Below the pieces are notes generated by a model. That model did no database searches. It saw nothing but the letters and a program-made list of their open reading frames with translations, and was not told the origin of the DNA. Positions 10,741-21,808 of a DNA stretch of 64,000 nucleotides are shown in pieces. Within the stretch, counting starts at the first letter, position 1, and every line of letters starts with the position of its first letter. The stretch comes from Prillingera fragicola (lineage: Eukaryota > Basidiomycota > Tremellomycetes > Trichosporonales > Trichosporonaceae). A program made the translations under genes and the position numbers. The stretch is from positions 2,604,001 through 2,668,000 of the forward strand of contig BEDY01000001.1 of assembly GCA_002335605.1 (NCBI GenBank). Reading direction: 5' to 3'.

Positions 10741-13345
10741 AGCCTGCGCTGAGAGCGGCACGGACGGCCGCCCAGGCGAGCCAGCAACCTTGCCCTCCTC
10801 GTCCTCGTACGTGCCAAGCGAGTCGATGCTCTGGGCAAGCCCAGACCGCAAGCCAGCACCACCCATGACCTGCGAGTCGAGCGTGGTCACGGACGCGCCG
10901 AGGCCAAAGTCAGAGTCGGAGCGGTCGGAGCGCGTAGGCAGGATTGACGAGTGCGACGAGGGAATGGTGTTGAGTGGCGGGCGAGACGGGGTGGGCTCGG
11001 TCGATGCACCGAGAGGGTCGAAAGAGGCGCCCAGCGGGTCATAGTCGGCGGCCGGCGGTGGGTCGGCCAGACCGCGGTTGTCCATAATAGGTGGAATGGC
11101 AATTGGGGCGTGGGACGGCGACGACTGCGCGGTGCGGTCGTTGTCGGGTGCGCGAGGAAGCTCGGTAGCTATGGTAGGCTCCAGAGCGGGAATGTCGGAC
11201 AGCGACGGAGCAGAGCCAAGGGGGTCAGCTGGAGTGACAACAGGCGTGGCATGGGCATCAGGCTCGGGCGAGACGCGTGCAGCAGCGGGGGGGAAGACGG
11301 CAGCCACCGGAGGGCCAGCTGCAGCAGGAGGAGTCCCGGCCGCTGGCTCCACAGGGGCCACTGGCATGCCGGCAATCTCGTTCCTCGGCGTCTCGACACC
11401 AGGCGCGTCCTGGGTCGTCTCCGGAGTCATAGTCGTGGGCATGGGCTCGGCAGCAACGGCAGCATTCCTCGCGGCAGCGGCAGAGGAAACAGGCGCCATA
11501 GCAGTAGGGTCAATCGACCCATGCCTCGGCGTCGGCGCCGTGAGCTCGACAGCAGGCGCGAGCGTGCTGGCCGGCTGAGTGGGGTCCTGGTCCTGCGCGG
11601 GCGGCGTCGACGGCAGCTCATTCTCGAGCACACGCGCGGGCACGTCAACGCTATGCCTCGTTACGGTATTCTCATCAGCCGCGAGCGGGGATACGACGTG
11701 GTGGTCGCCGCCCATGGCGAGCATGTTTGGGCTTGGAGTGGACGAGGAGCGGGCGCGCGAGGGACCAGCGACGCCGGGGCTTCCGGGTGACGAACCCATG
11801 GTTGTTGGCGAGGGGGCAAAGTGGACACTGCTCTTTGAGTTTGCGCGGGACCGGTTGACTGTAATCTTGGAGAGGAGCTTGGAGGCTGCGGCCTGCGCGC
11901 GGCCCCCTTCGCCAGACTGCGAGGAGGCGCGCCACGAGTTGAGAGTCTGGCCGGCCGCAGAGGAGCGCCGAGACGACGAGGGGGTCGAGTTGCCGGTACC
12001 CCGCTGGGGAGGGGTGGGGTTGCCGTTCTTGTCTCTTCTGTCGTCGTGGATCTTGCGCTGGTGCTCCTCGTGGTCGACAAGCGACAGGCGCATTGCTTCC
12101 ATGATCATCATCTGGCACGTTAGTGTCGATCTCGCATAGTTTGCACGCGGGCACTCACCTCCTCCATCTCGCGCTCACGCTCACGGGTGCGGCGCGAGCG
12201 GCGGCTACCCCCTTCCTCTGGAGGAATGGACATGCTAAAGTCTGCCTGGCCAGTTGCGCGCGACGAAGTGTATCCGATAGGAATGAGGCGGTCGCCGACC
12301 TGGCGCATCACAATCCTGCGCGAAGCACGACGAGCCGCAGCGGCCTTGACGGCGTTGAGCTTTGTCTCCCAGTCTGGCCTTATCATATCGATAGTCACGA
12401 CCTCCTTGGCCTTGGACGACACACTCTTGCGGCGGGGTACTGGGCACATTGCTCCGGGCGGTGGCGAGCCGACCTCGAACGTGTCCTCGCTCACCGCGAC
12501 TGAGAAGCCGCTCATGCCTGCCTCGGGCGACGTGGCCAGAGCTGCCACTGCCGAGTTGACGAGCGCGTTGCTGCCCTCGGTAAGCGGTGTCGGGGCGGGG
12601 TTTGGGCGTTCATAAATGACACCAAACTCGGTCTCGACACAAAAGGGGCAGCACGCAGCGTCGCTCTCGAGATGGGTGACGGTGGCGTCAGAGCGCTTGA
12701 TCTGCACAAAGCATTCTGTGCACAGCGGCTGCTGGCAGCAACGCGAGGTGTTGATGTTGGGAGGATAGTTCTGGGAAAGAAGCGTCAGAATTCACGCCAC
12801 CGTCGGGTACACCCATTGTCACCCACCAGAAAGCAGATTGGACACTCTACGGCGCCGAGGTAGACCTTGCACTCGCGGCGGAATCGCTCGGCATCGTCCT
12901 CGGATGTGCCTGCCGTGCTCGGCCTACGTTTACCCGCAGCCTCGCGCTGGCGCAGCTCCTTGAGCCTTTGTGTGTATGAATTCTGAACGTCGGCGTCGAA
13001 ATCGGCCTCCCGGGTCTCGGTCAGCACGCGGCCGATATCCTCTTCTGCCCAGGTCTCGTCAAAGTCGTCCAGTCCGCGGTAGAACGGGGCGAGCAGCGAG
13101 TCGATAATCAACTGGGTGACCATCGTCTTGCTGTAATCGTGCGCCTGGGGGTGGCTGAGACAGTGCGGGTTCTGCGGCGACAAATGGCCGGCATAAGGGA
13201 GTAGCAATGGAGTCGCTGGCGGGGGCGGCGATGCGGGAGCCTCTGGCGGCGAGGTCGGGCGTTTGGGCACTGGTGGCGGCGCAAGGCCGGGCGACTCGTT
13301 GCCCGTACCAGGCGTGCCGCCTTGGTGTGAGCCAGTGTTACCCAT
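10732..13345 (-). CDS. SIP5: SIP5-like RING/zinc-finger protein
   Basis: Exons 12827..13345, 12159..12770 and 10732..12111 with introns of 56 and 47 bases give 836 residues. The N-terminus MGNTGSHQGG is a plausible N-myristoylation site followed by a Pro-rich stretch. Residues ~70-120 (MVTQLIIDSLLAPFYRGLDD and following) are the region conserved before the finger. The finger spans the first intron: VECPICFL, then SRCCQQPLCTECFVQIK, then ACCPFC, a RING-like C2...C2...C2 layout. A C-terminal block, MMIMEAMRLSLVDHEEHQRK, is the second conserved SIP5 signature. The rest is a long Ser/Pro/Ala-rich tail. Yeast Sip5 binds the Snf1 kinase and Reg1/Glc7 phosphatase and helps glucose-dependent control. 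Ubiquitin ligase activity here is not shown by the sequence. Confidence 0.85.
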
Positions 13346-14735
13346 GGTGGGTGGTAGCTATCGGGTGGCCAAAGGGCGCGTGCTCGTGTGGCCGGGGTCG
13401 TGTGCGTTGCGCTTCGGTAGGAGTCAAACGATGCGCTGGGCCCAGGCGGAGGTATGAATGTGCGTCGGAGAGAGAGGGAGGTGGTGGGAGTGAGAGAGGG
13501 GATGCAAAGATGCTGGGAGAACAGTGGTTGTGGCGATTAAGCAAGCGTGCGTGGTCTGTGTGGTTCTACAAGTGAACAAGAGTGACCCCGTGGGCTGTCG
13601 GACAGTCGGACAGCCGGGCGGCCCAGATCTAGTCGAATGAGGATGCTGCGCGTAAAGTGTTGCGTTGCGTACAGTCGTGACAGCTCCCAATGTCGAGCGC
13701 AAGCTAGCTAGCTATGTTGCGCGAGCAGGAGCGGCATGCGTCTAGATGATGCCCGGATGCGGGGGAAAGGGCCGGGGTGAATCGCCGCCGGCTGGGATCG
13801 CAATCCTTATATCCTTGTCTCCTCTCCCAAGCCAGGTCGTCTCTAGGTACAACAGGCGAGATGCAGTGGGCGTGGATGGATGGGGGAATGTGAGAGGAGG
13901 ATGTAGTCTATCACAATGGTTGTTCTAATGTGCCGCTGGTTCAGCTGGACTCGGCAAAGCCAACGCAAGGCAGGTCAGGGGTAGGTAAAGCTCGGCGTCG
14001 GCCGGGTGCCGGGCCGGGGGGCTTGGGTAGTGAGCGTTGGGTGAGGGCTCGATGGGTCCCTTGTGCCGGTGCGGCGTTGTGTCCGATATGCCGGGGAGGT
14101 GTATGCAGAGGGTGAGTAGAAGGAGAGGGGAGAGGGGGGGAGTGATTTATGTGTAGGAGGTGTAGTGTGATGAAGAGAGAGTGAGCTAGATAGAGATTGC
14201 ATCGATCGGAGGGGTCGGGGCGGGGGGCAGACGACGTCGTAACCGGTCACGCTGCATCATCATCCTCATGATCATACTACAGCTGCAGGCTCGCTCGCCC
14301 CGATGCATTTTGGCACACAAGACTCGGCTGGCTCGGCCTGGAACTTGTGCAGCTGCGTGCTCGTGCTGTTGCTGTTCGCTGTACTGCTGCTGTCATCGGG
14401 GGCCAGGGCCTCCTCTGCATGTGCTTGCCCGGATAACGTAATAACAGACCCAACGGCAGCCAGACTCCAGCAAACCACAATGTTGGGCAAGGTTGTCGCG
14501 TCGTACTCTGAAAGATGGACATTCTTATCCATAATGGCTGTTATTCTAGCCACGATGAAGCTACAAAGTGGTTTCAGGTCGAATGCATAGTACACTGCCC
14601 ACAGCATGTCTCGGCATCGATCGACCACTATTGTCCACGAGCATCCACATCTGCCACAGAACCTGCAAGCTCTTCTGTCCAAGTCTCACAAGACAACTGG
14701 ACAATGCAACTCGTTGCATATGCAAAAAGAAAGAA
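13346..14735. other. Intergenic: SIP5 promoter and TRIP4 3' flank
   Basis: CT-rich leader DNA (on the minus strand) precedes SIP5. A G-rich plus-strand tract lies around 14080-14150. Between 14270 and 14690 both strands have open frames of 80-137 codons with hydrophobic Leu/Val runs made by CTG/CAG-rich DNA. None has splice or family support. Confidence 0.5.
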
Positions 14736-16372
14736 CTACCGCGTAGCAGCACCGACGACAACGCGTCCATTCAAACCCACTCCCTTCTTCTTGCCTTTTG
14801 CCCTCCTCCCCGTCCCCTCGTCCCCACTAAGAGCAATAACAATCGGCTCGACATACGCCCACACCTCGCCCCTCCGCTCCCCCTGCGGGTTCCCCCACGG
14901 CCGGTCCTCCTGCGCACGCGCAGCAAGAACTTTTGCCAGGTCCTTGGCGACGCGCGCTGCGTCCAGGGGCGCAGAGCGGGGACGGGGGATCGAGTCGTCC
15001 ACTGGCGGCGCGGGGGTCGTCGACGGCGACGCGGGAGGAGGAGTCGGCACAGAAGTGTAGGTCGTCGTAGTGATCGTCGCCCGGCCCTTGCCCTTGCCCG
15101 GCTTGTTAATAGTGAGCACTTTCCGCGCAGCCTCGGCAGAAGTGTGCTTGCGCTGCTGCTGAGCCCCAGGCCCGCCGGGCAGGGTGGGGAAGGCTCCGCC
15201 GCCAGACTCGGCCAGCAGGCGTTCTTTCCTTGCCCGCTCGCGCTCCTCGCGCAGATCGGCTTCTTTGCTTATCTGTGCAGCAACGTCGCCCTCCACGCGC
15301 ACGATTAGGCGTGCAAGGGCTGGGGGCGAGAGTGTCCGGTGCGCGCACGACGGGCAGGCGGCTTGTGTAGGCTGGAGGGTGCACAGGACGAGGCCGCACG
15401 CGGCGCACTGAGGGGTGTAGGTTGAAAGAGGGTGCACGCGGGCTGTATGTCAGTAGCTGTACCTCTCTGTGGACATGACACTCACCTTGGCAGAAACACG
15501 GTGGGGATTCCAACGGCGCAGGCTTGCCCTCACCAGCCTGCAGCTCCCTCAAGGACTGCACGATACCTTCCAGCCGCAACGTCTCCTTACTCTTTGGCAC
15601 ATCCCAAATCTTATCCCCCTTCTCCTGCTCTTTCCCCTTATCCTTCTTCGGCTTCGCCTTGGCTTCCGTTATAGTTATAGCTCCACCAGCCCGCAGAGGC
15701 GCAGGCGCATGCAGGCGCGGCGTAGCCGCCCCCGATCCGGGGTGGGAACGATGCTGCCCGCTCCCAGACCCACCACGAAAGAACCCCTCGCCGTCATCCT
15801 GAGTCTTCTTGTACACGTGCGCGTTGGGGCCAAAAGCAGCGTTGACAGCGCCAGGAAAGTCGTGTGGGGGAACAAAACTCGGGCCAGCCGCAGAGTCGCG
15901 CACGGCCTTGGCTGCGCGCGAGAGCTTGGGCTCCCTCCCGCGCGGTGTATGGGACGGTGTGAGGTTGGGCTTGGCCAGGTCGGAATCCTCGGTGCGGGCT
16001 GGAGTGGGGGTGCTCGTATTCGCGAGAGAGGGGAAGCGGAAGGCTACATAGCGGTCGGCAAAGGCGCGGGCGGGTGGTGTCGTGCCGAGAAAGTCCTGGG
16101 GCGTTAGCTTTGCTGACGGGCCTGCAATGGGGTGGAGCTCTCGTTTGTACAAGCATACACAAGTCACTTGGGAGTGAGCACTTACGGTCAGGTATCCCCT
16201 CAAGCGAACCTCGCTGGTATGCGACTCGAGCTCGGGGATTATGGCCACCTTGACAGTCTCATCGTCTTTGTCGGTCAGCACCAACATCTCCTGCACCAGT
16301 GACAAGCAGCTCACCAAGACCGATAATGTCGGCGATTCCCTTGGCGACCCATGGTGGTTGTGTTGGCATCAT
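14736..16372 (-). CDS. TRIP4: ASC-1/TRIP4 homologue (yeast Rqt4), zf-C2HC5 protein
   Basis: Exons 16315..16372, 16186..16265, 15486..16095 and 14736..15442 give 484 residues. The N-terminus PPWVAKGIADIIGLDDETVK followed by LRGYLTDFLGTTPPARAFAD matches the helical N-terminal region of the family. The zinc finger is created by splicing: PPCFCQARVHPLSTYTPQC, then AACGLVLCTLQPTQAACPSC. A basic, Lys-rich C-terminal tail follows. There is no room for the ASCH domain found in animal TRIP4. The protein acts with the Slh1/ASCC3 helicase and Cue3 in disassembling collided ribosomes (RQT/ASC-1 complex). Intron 2 (90 bases, CTAAC branch, CCCCAG) was preferred because it alone restores the frame into DFLG. 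Intron 1 uses a less usual AAAG acceptor. Confidence 0.85.
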
Positions 16373-16566
16373 GAACAGATGGAGAATCAGGTGTGTTGGA
16401 AAGAAGACAAGATCAGAGTCGGTGCATCATAAAGTCAGTACCATGTTGGCTTCGGATCCGAACTTGCCTCCACATTTCGGCTCTAGACGTTGTCATAATA
16501 TGGACAGTGCGACTACGAGGCAGATGCAATTCATTATCATACAATGCATACAGCTAACGCTCACGC

Positions 16567-19500
16567 TCACACCGCATACCGTCCGCCCGTCGTCGCGGCA
16601 CGGTCAGCATTGTTGAGCGCAGCAACCGAAGCCTCCACGAGGTTTCGGCGCAACTCGTCCACAGCCGTGCGCACGCGCGACTCTTCGTTGGACTCGATGA
16701 GGAAATGGAGCTTGGGCTCCTGCCCCGGTGCAGGCTCTTCGCCAGGCGGGTAGTAGACGCCACGCATGGTGATGGACGCGCCCGAGATTTCGGTGAGAAG
16801 CAGCATCTGCTCCTTGTTGGTGACCTTCCAACGCGCCTTTTGGGGGTAGTCGTTGATTGGGAACAGGGCGTGCCAGTCGGTCGCGTCCGGGTCCTTGGTG
16901 CGGCGGCTTGGGTCGTGTGCCTGCGCGGCACCGAGAGCGGCAGCCTTGGGGTTCTCGGCCGCGTTGGCGAGGCGGCTGGCAATCTTGGCGAGGTTCGCAG
17001 CGTCGATCATGCGACCCTCCTTTCGGGCCTTGTCGAGCGCCGCAATAGTCTGCGCAGGAAGGACAGCCGCACCTTGCCTGGTACCACGCTGAGCAGGACC
17101 AGAGGGAAGCTTGTCGGGTGCAGGACCGTGGACAATGTCGACTTGGATCTCGGTGAAAGTGTAGTCAGATTCGCCCTTCATCGAGTTCTCTCCGGGCTTG
17201 GACTCGTTCGTCTTGGCCTTGTACGGGATAACGGCACCCTCGCGCGAAGAGAGCGATAACGCTTCCGAAGTGTCGCCATAAGTGTGCTTCTCGGCACGGT
17301 CCTTCTCCTCGCGACGACGCTCGATGCGCTCCAGACCCTTGCCGCGGAAACCACTGCCAGCAGCACGGGCCTTGCCGGACTTGATCTTGGACAGGAAACC
17401 GTCCGACATCTCCTTGAGCTTATCGGGAATGAAGGCCTTCGAGGCCTCGAGAGCACGCACAATGTCGACCGAGAACTTCTCCTGCTCGGGGGTGACAAAC
17501 GTGATACACGTTCCAGTGTTGCCGGCACGGCCAGTACGACCAGCACGGTGGACATAGTCCTCCATGTGATTGGGCGCGTCGTAATTGACAACGAGCTTGA
17601 GCTCCTTGACGTCAAGACCACGAGCGGCAACGGACGTGGCGACGACAATGGGCACGTCACCGTTCTTGAAGTTGCGAATCGCCTCCTCTCGGTCCACCTG
17701 ATCCTTGCCACCATGCAACGACTGACAGATGTAGCCACGCTGAAGGAGGTCACGGAAAAGGTCATCGGCAGACTCTTGACGATCAACAAAGATGAGAGTG
17801 CGGACCTCGGGGTGCTCGGGGTCAAGTTGGCTCTGCTCTCCCAAAATCTGGAGCAGACGAGGGAACTTGGCGTCCGAGTCAATGACCTCGACACGCTGGT
17901 CAATCTCGGGAGCAACGACAGAGCGGCCACCAACAGTGATCTCGAGTGGTTTGACGAGAATCCTGCGGGCGAGCGACTCCATTGTCTTGGGGAAGGTGGC
18001 CGAGAATAGCACCTTCTGGGCGTCGGGGCGAGTGTTGTTAATGAGCTTCATTACCTGGGGCTCAAAACCCATGTCAAACATTCGATCGGCCTCGTCCATG
18101 ACGAGTAAAGTGACACGACGTAGGTTGGTGACACGACCGTTGTTGGCGGTGAGCAAGTCGATCATGCGTCCAGGAGTGCAAACGACAATCTCGGCGCCCT
18201 TCTTCATTGCGGCAATGTCCTCACTGATGGGCTGGCCGCCGACGCAGCAGACAACACGGAGATTCAAGACCTTGGCGAACGGCTTGGCCTCGCGGTAAAT
18301 TTGCATGGCGAGCTCACGAGTAGGCGAGAGAATGATCGAGATGGGACCGTCCAGGCCGCTGACAGGACGCTGGTCCTTGACGTGACGGAGCAAGGGAAGC
18401 AAGAAGGCGATCGTCTTACCCGAACCAGTCTTGGCGATACCGATAACGTCACGACCAGACATAATGGCGGGGATCGACTGTGCCTGAATAGCAGTGGGAG
18501 ACGGCCACTCCTTTTGGCGAATAACCTCAAGACAGGTGATCGGCAGACCCAGTGTTCCCCAGTTGCGAACAGGACGAGGGGCATCGATACCACGGATCTT
18601 GATACCGTCCATCTCGAGACGGACAAGCTCCGTCTCCTCCTCGTCCATCTCCTGAACCTCTAGCGGCGCAGTGTAGAATGCCTTGCGGAAGGGCTCGTAC
18701 TCGATCTGAGAGTGGTCGGGTGTTGGCAGATCCTTTTTGCGAGACTTGCTGGCGGCGAGCTGCAGCAGCGCCTCAGCTTTGGCGAGCTCCTCCTCGGCCT
18801 TATTCTTGACTTCGACGTCATCATCGTCGCTGTCGTCGCCCCCGATGAGACCTGCCCGCTTGGCGTCGTCGCGGTTCACCTTGATGACCTCGTCGACATT
18901 GCTGCGCATGAACGCATCCAAGGGATCCTCTTCCTCCTCCTCGTCAACGTCCATCTTCGATCCGTTGGCCTCTGGTTTGACCTCCTCCTCCTCGATAGCC
19001 TCAGCTGCCATGTCCTCGGGGACAGCATCCGCCTCGGCGCCAGTGCCACTCTGCACCTCGGGGTTGATGTCTGGCAGGTCGAGCTTTTGCAGCTTGCGGT
19101 CCTCGACCTCCTCGTCATCAAGCGCCATCAATCCTCGTTTCAAGGGAGCAGGCTTGATCGAGATCTTGCCCAGCGACTGCGCACTAAATGAGAGGGCGCC
19201 CAATGGAGCTGCAGCTTTGGTCATCAGCGACTGCTCGTCTTTGGTGGGCTTACGCTTGGCCGGTGATGCCGCCTTTGTTGTCAGCCTGGATCCAGCCTTT
19301 TCGGGCTCTGGGGTACCAGCTGTGGGCGTGCCAGCAGCAGAAACACTACCGCTCTTGGCGAGCTCACGGTTCTTCTTCCAAGCCTCTAGACGTTCCCTCT
19401 TGATCCTCTGCTTCTCCTCCTCAGAGACAGCAGCAGGGGAACCAGTGTGTCCTGCGCGTGCAGAGCGGTCGCCGCGCGACGAGTCGCCGTTCGCATGCCT

Positions 19501-19848
19501 ATCATCCCGGCGGTCACCCCTGCGGTAGTCGTCGCGGTCGTCCCTACGTCTATCGTCGCGCCTGTCGTCACGAGGGTCTCGTCGGCGATCATCATCTCGG
19601 CGGTCGTACCGGTCACGCTCACGATCACGGCTTCCCCTATCCCTGTCCCGAGGGTCATCGTCGTAGCGCGAAGAGTACCTGTCACGGTCGTCCCGTCTGC
19701 GGTCGCCATCGCGGTCGCGGTCGCGGTCCCGTCGGTCGTCTCCATACCTGTCGCGATCACGGCGTGGTGGAGATGGGCTTCGATACGAACTCCGGTGTGA
19801 GGAGCGTCGTCCATCAGGAGAGCGAGACCTACGAGGAGAGCGTGGCAT
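16567..19848 (-). CDS. PRP5: Prp5/DDX46-type DEAD-box RNA helicase
   Basis: One exon, 1093 residues. Residues 1-120 are an Arg/Ser/Asp-rich RS-like domain. Acidic, Glu-rich blocks follow ([14 protein letters not shown]), as in DDX46. The helicase core carries motif I AKTGSGKT near residue 470, Ia SPTRELA, II DEAD near 586, III SAT near 616 and [12 protein letters not shown] near 770. The C-terminal ~150 residues ([20 protein letters not shown] onward) form the KH-like tail of Prp5. Prp5 remodels U2 snRNP and proofreads the branch-site helix in prespliceosome assembly. The frame is open upstream to 20043, but the Met at 19848 is chosen because it opens the RS domain ([13 protein letters not shown]). 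The gene is intronless, unlike most neighbours. Confidence 0.95.
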   Translation of the reverse strand: MPRSPRRSRSPDGRRSSHRSSYRSPSPPRRDRDRYGDDRRDRDRDRDGDRRRDDRDRYSSRYDDDPRDRDRGSRDRERDRYDRRDDDRRRDPRDDRRDDRRRDDRDDYRRGDRRDDRHANGDSSRGDRSARAGHTGSPAAVSEEEKQRIKRERLEAWKKNRELAKSGSVSAAGTPTAGTPEPEKAGSRLTTKAASPAKRKPTKDEQSLMTKAAAPLGALSFSAQSLGKISIKPAPLKRGLMALDDEEVEDRKLQKLDLPDINPEVQSGTGAEADAVPEDMAAEAIEEEEVKPEANGSKMDVDEEEEEDPLDAFMRSNVDEVIKVNRDDAKRAGLIGGDDSDDDDVEVKNKAEEELAKAEALLQLAASKSRKKDLPTPDHSQIEYEPFRKAFYTAPLEVQEMDEEETELVRLEMDGIKIRGIDAPRPVRNWGTLGLPITCLEVIRQKEWPSPTAIQAQSIPAIMSGRDVIGIAKTGSGKTIAFLLPLLRHVKDQRPVSGLDGPISIILSPTRELAMQIYREAKPFAKVLNLRVVCCVGGQPISEDIAAMKKGAEIVVCTPGRMIDLLTANNGRVTNLRRVTLLVMDEADRMFDMGFEPQVMKLINNTRPDAQKVLFSATFPKTMESLARRILVKPLEITVGGRSVVAPEIDQRVEVIDSDAKFPRLLQILGEQSQLDPEHPEVRTLIFVDRQESADDLFRDLLQRGYICQSLHGGKDQVDREEAIRNFKNGDVPIVVATSVAARGLDVKELKLVVNYDAPNHMEDYVHRAGRTGRAGNTGTCITFVTPEQEKFSVDIVRALEASKAFIPDKLKEMSDGFLSKIKSGKARAAGSGFRGKGLERIERRREEKDRAEKHTYGDTSEALSLSSREGAVIPYKAKTNESKPGENSMKGESDYTFTEIQVDIVHGPAPDKLPSGPAQRGTRQGAAVLPAQTIAALDKARKEGRMIDAANLAKIASRLANAAENPKAAALGAAQAHDPSRRTKDPDATDWHALFPINDYPQKARWKVTNKEQMLLLTEISGASITMRGVYYPPGEEPAPGQEPKLHFLIESNEESRVRTAVDELRRNLVEASVAALNNADRAATTGGRYAV

Positions 19849-20129
19849 GCTTTGACAGCGTGCTTTTGTTCTTTTGCTGCTTGAGAGCTGGAAACAGTCA
19901 ACAGATGGCGAGTGCAATGAGTGTGGATAGATGGACTTCGAGTAGACATTGGGCGGCAAATACACCCAGTGCCCAGTGGCCACCCGCCGAGGGTTGCCAC
20001 ACATGATTTCCCCGGTAAAATGCCGATGTGGCCCCGCCTCCACCGGGCAGGACAGTGATACGTGAGCGAGACGCGTCGAGCTCGATCTTGCATCACAACA
20101 ATCACAAGCGTCTCCACCAACGACCCACG
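19849..20129. promoter_or_regulatory. Bidirectional promoter PRP5 / UBR7
   Basis: Only 281 bases separate the two divergent ATGs. An ACGCGT (MluI-box-like) element lies at 20071-20076. No TATA box is obvious. Confidence 0.6.
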
Positions 20130-21637
20130 ATGTCGCTCGACTTTCTCAAGTGTGGGCCATCAGACGAATTCACCCTCAAGGATGTAGTGGACAGACAGGA
20201 CCGGCTTGCAGAAGAGGCACGCGAGGTCATGCCCTACAGCTTTGACGAGTGCACATACACAAAGGGATACCTTCGGCAATCAGTGTGGTCGTGCATGGGT
20301 ATGTCGTGTGAGGGTTGCAGGGATTGATGCTGACGTATCCAGATTGCGGAGAGAAAGGTGTATGCTATGGCTGTTCCATTTCGTGCCATGCTGGTACGCA
20401 TTAGTTGCATGGCCACCACTGACGTGCACAGAGCACCGTCTGGTTGAACTATGGACGAAGAGGTCGTTCCGCTGCGACTGTCCCACGACCACAATGTTGA
20501 TGACGACTGCATGCGAGTCAGAGCATGCAGGCCCTTCGACCTCGGCCTCGGCGCCTCGCAAGCGTCGCTGCTCGCTAAACCCGCCCGAGAAGCAGCCCCA
20601 GGACCCCAACGATCGCAACCGCTACTCACAGAACTTCGCCAACAAATTCTGTCGCTGTGGACGTGATTACGACCCTGAACTGGAGACAGAAGCAATGATC
20701 AACTGCATGGTGTGCGAGGTGAGTTACTGTGCCGGGCAGGAGCTGAGTGCCAGGACTGGTTCCACGAGTCGTGCCTCAATCTACAACCGAGGCGAAAGGA
20801 GGAGGCTACTCCTAACGGCGACTTGACACTCAATGACGATGATGAGGACGAGGAGGCCGACTGTCTCATTCCATCTGAGAGCTACGATGGCCTAATCTGT
20901 GCCACATGCGTCAATTCGCATTCATTGATACGGGGGCGTGCAGGCACCGAGGGCTGGATGATGATCGAGCCAGTGAACGGGGCATGGACCGTCATTGGCA
21001 GAAAGCCGCCAGCTATGGACCGTGGAAGGACAGAGAGTACCGCGCAGGAGACGGAGCGCACGGAGAGCACGGCACTGGAGACCCCTGAGCCGTCAACAGG
21101 CTCCAAGCGTCCGTTGGAAGCCAGCGACGAGAAAGAATCCAAGAAAGCGCGCGTTGAGGACGCTCCAGACGAGCCCAGCGTTGAGCCTCAGCACAACGCT
21201 CAACCCGAGTCAGCCGTCAAGCCAGAGCCAGAGCCAGAAACCAAACCCGACCTCCCTACCGCTGGCGCCGGCGACGTCTTCCTAACGGACGGCATCCGCG
21301 CCCTCCTGCTCACGGAACTCGACGCGGCCACGATCGCGTCCCTCCCCTTCCCACTCGAGGACGAAGAGACCTACGAGCCGCCAAAGGACGAGGACGAGCC
21401 AGAGACGTTTGAGCAGCGGACGGAACGTATCGTCGGCGGCTTGCCGCGCGTGCAGGCTATTGAGGCTTTGCATGGGTATCAGACCATGAAGTGAGTTCAT
21501 ACTCCAAGGAGACGCTGACGGTTTGTAGGGATAAGCTCATGGCAATGATGAATGCAAAGGCACAGGCGGGGAACAGCTCGGTCACGAAGGAGGATGTCGA
21601 GAATATGTTTGAAGAGCTGCGCAGGGCCAAGCGCTAG
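20130..21637 (+). CDS. UBR7: UBR7/mlo2-type protein with UBR box and PHD finger
   Basis: Exons 20130..20298, 20343..20393, 20432..20718, 20754..21490 and 21529..21637 give 450 residues. Introns are 44, 38, 35 and 38 bases. The UBR box is assembled over three exons: [18 protein letters not shown], then [35 protein letters not shown]. The PHD finger follows ([29 protein letters not shown], and the distant LICATC). The C-terminus contains a Glu/Pro-rich linker and a conserved helical end ([20 protein letters not shown]). Human UBR7 is a chromatin-linked E3 that acts on histone H2B, and fission yeast mlo2 affects chromosome segregation. Convergent with CWC22. Confidence 0.92.
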
Positions 21638-21680
21638 ATCGGTCCAAGTTGTACAAATACATATTCACGCTGGTCGCGTA

Positions 21681-21740
21681 CGGTTGTCACGGCAGCGCGA
21701 GCGTTGTCACTGCAGCAAAAGCGTTGTCACTGCAGCACGA
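21681..21740 (+). repeat. Three tandem 20-base units
   Basis: Units at 21681-21700, 21701-21720 and 21721-21740 share GTTGTCACTGCAGCA-type sequence. Units 2 and 3 differ at two bases and unit 1 is more diverged. They fill the 170-base space between the stops of UBR7 and CWC22. Confidence 0.85.
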
Positions 21741-21808
21741 GCGGTACGCCTCCACATGATGCATACACTTGTGCAAATAGCTATACTAAACTCTGATCCA
21801 CCACACTT

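Noticed and set aside
14272..14690. Open frames on both strands with hydrophobic Leu/Val runs, one signal-peptide-like
   Set aside because: The hydrophobic run comes from a CTG/GTG-rich low-complexity stretch. There is no splice chain, no homologue recognised, and overlapping frames on both strands look equally good.
16266..16314. A 24-base intron (GTGAGC...GTGCAG) in TRIP4
   Set aside because: Too short, and it leads to an early stop. The 49-base alternative restores GLDDETVK and the known N-terminal pattern.
19849..20043. 65-codon in-frame extension upstream of PRP5
   Set aside because: Sequence unlike the family, and it would overlap the short bidirectional promoter. The Met that opens the RS domain fits better.
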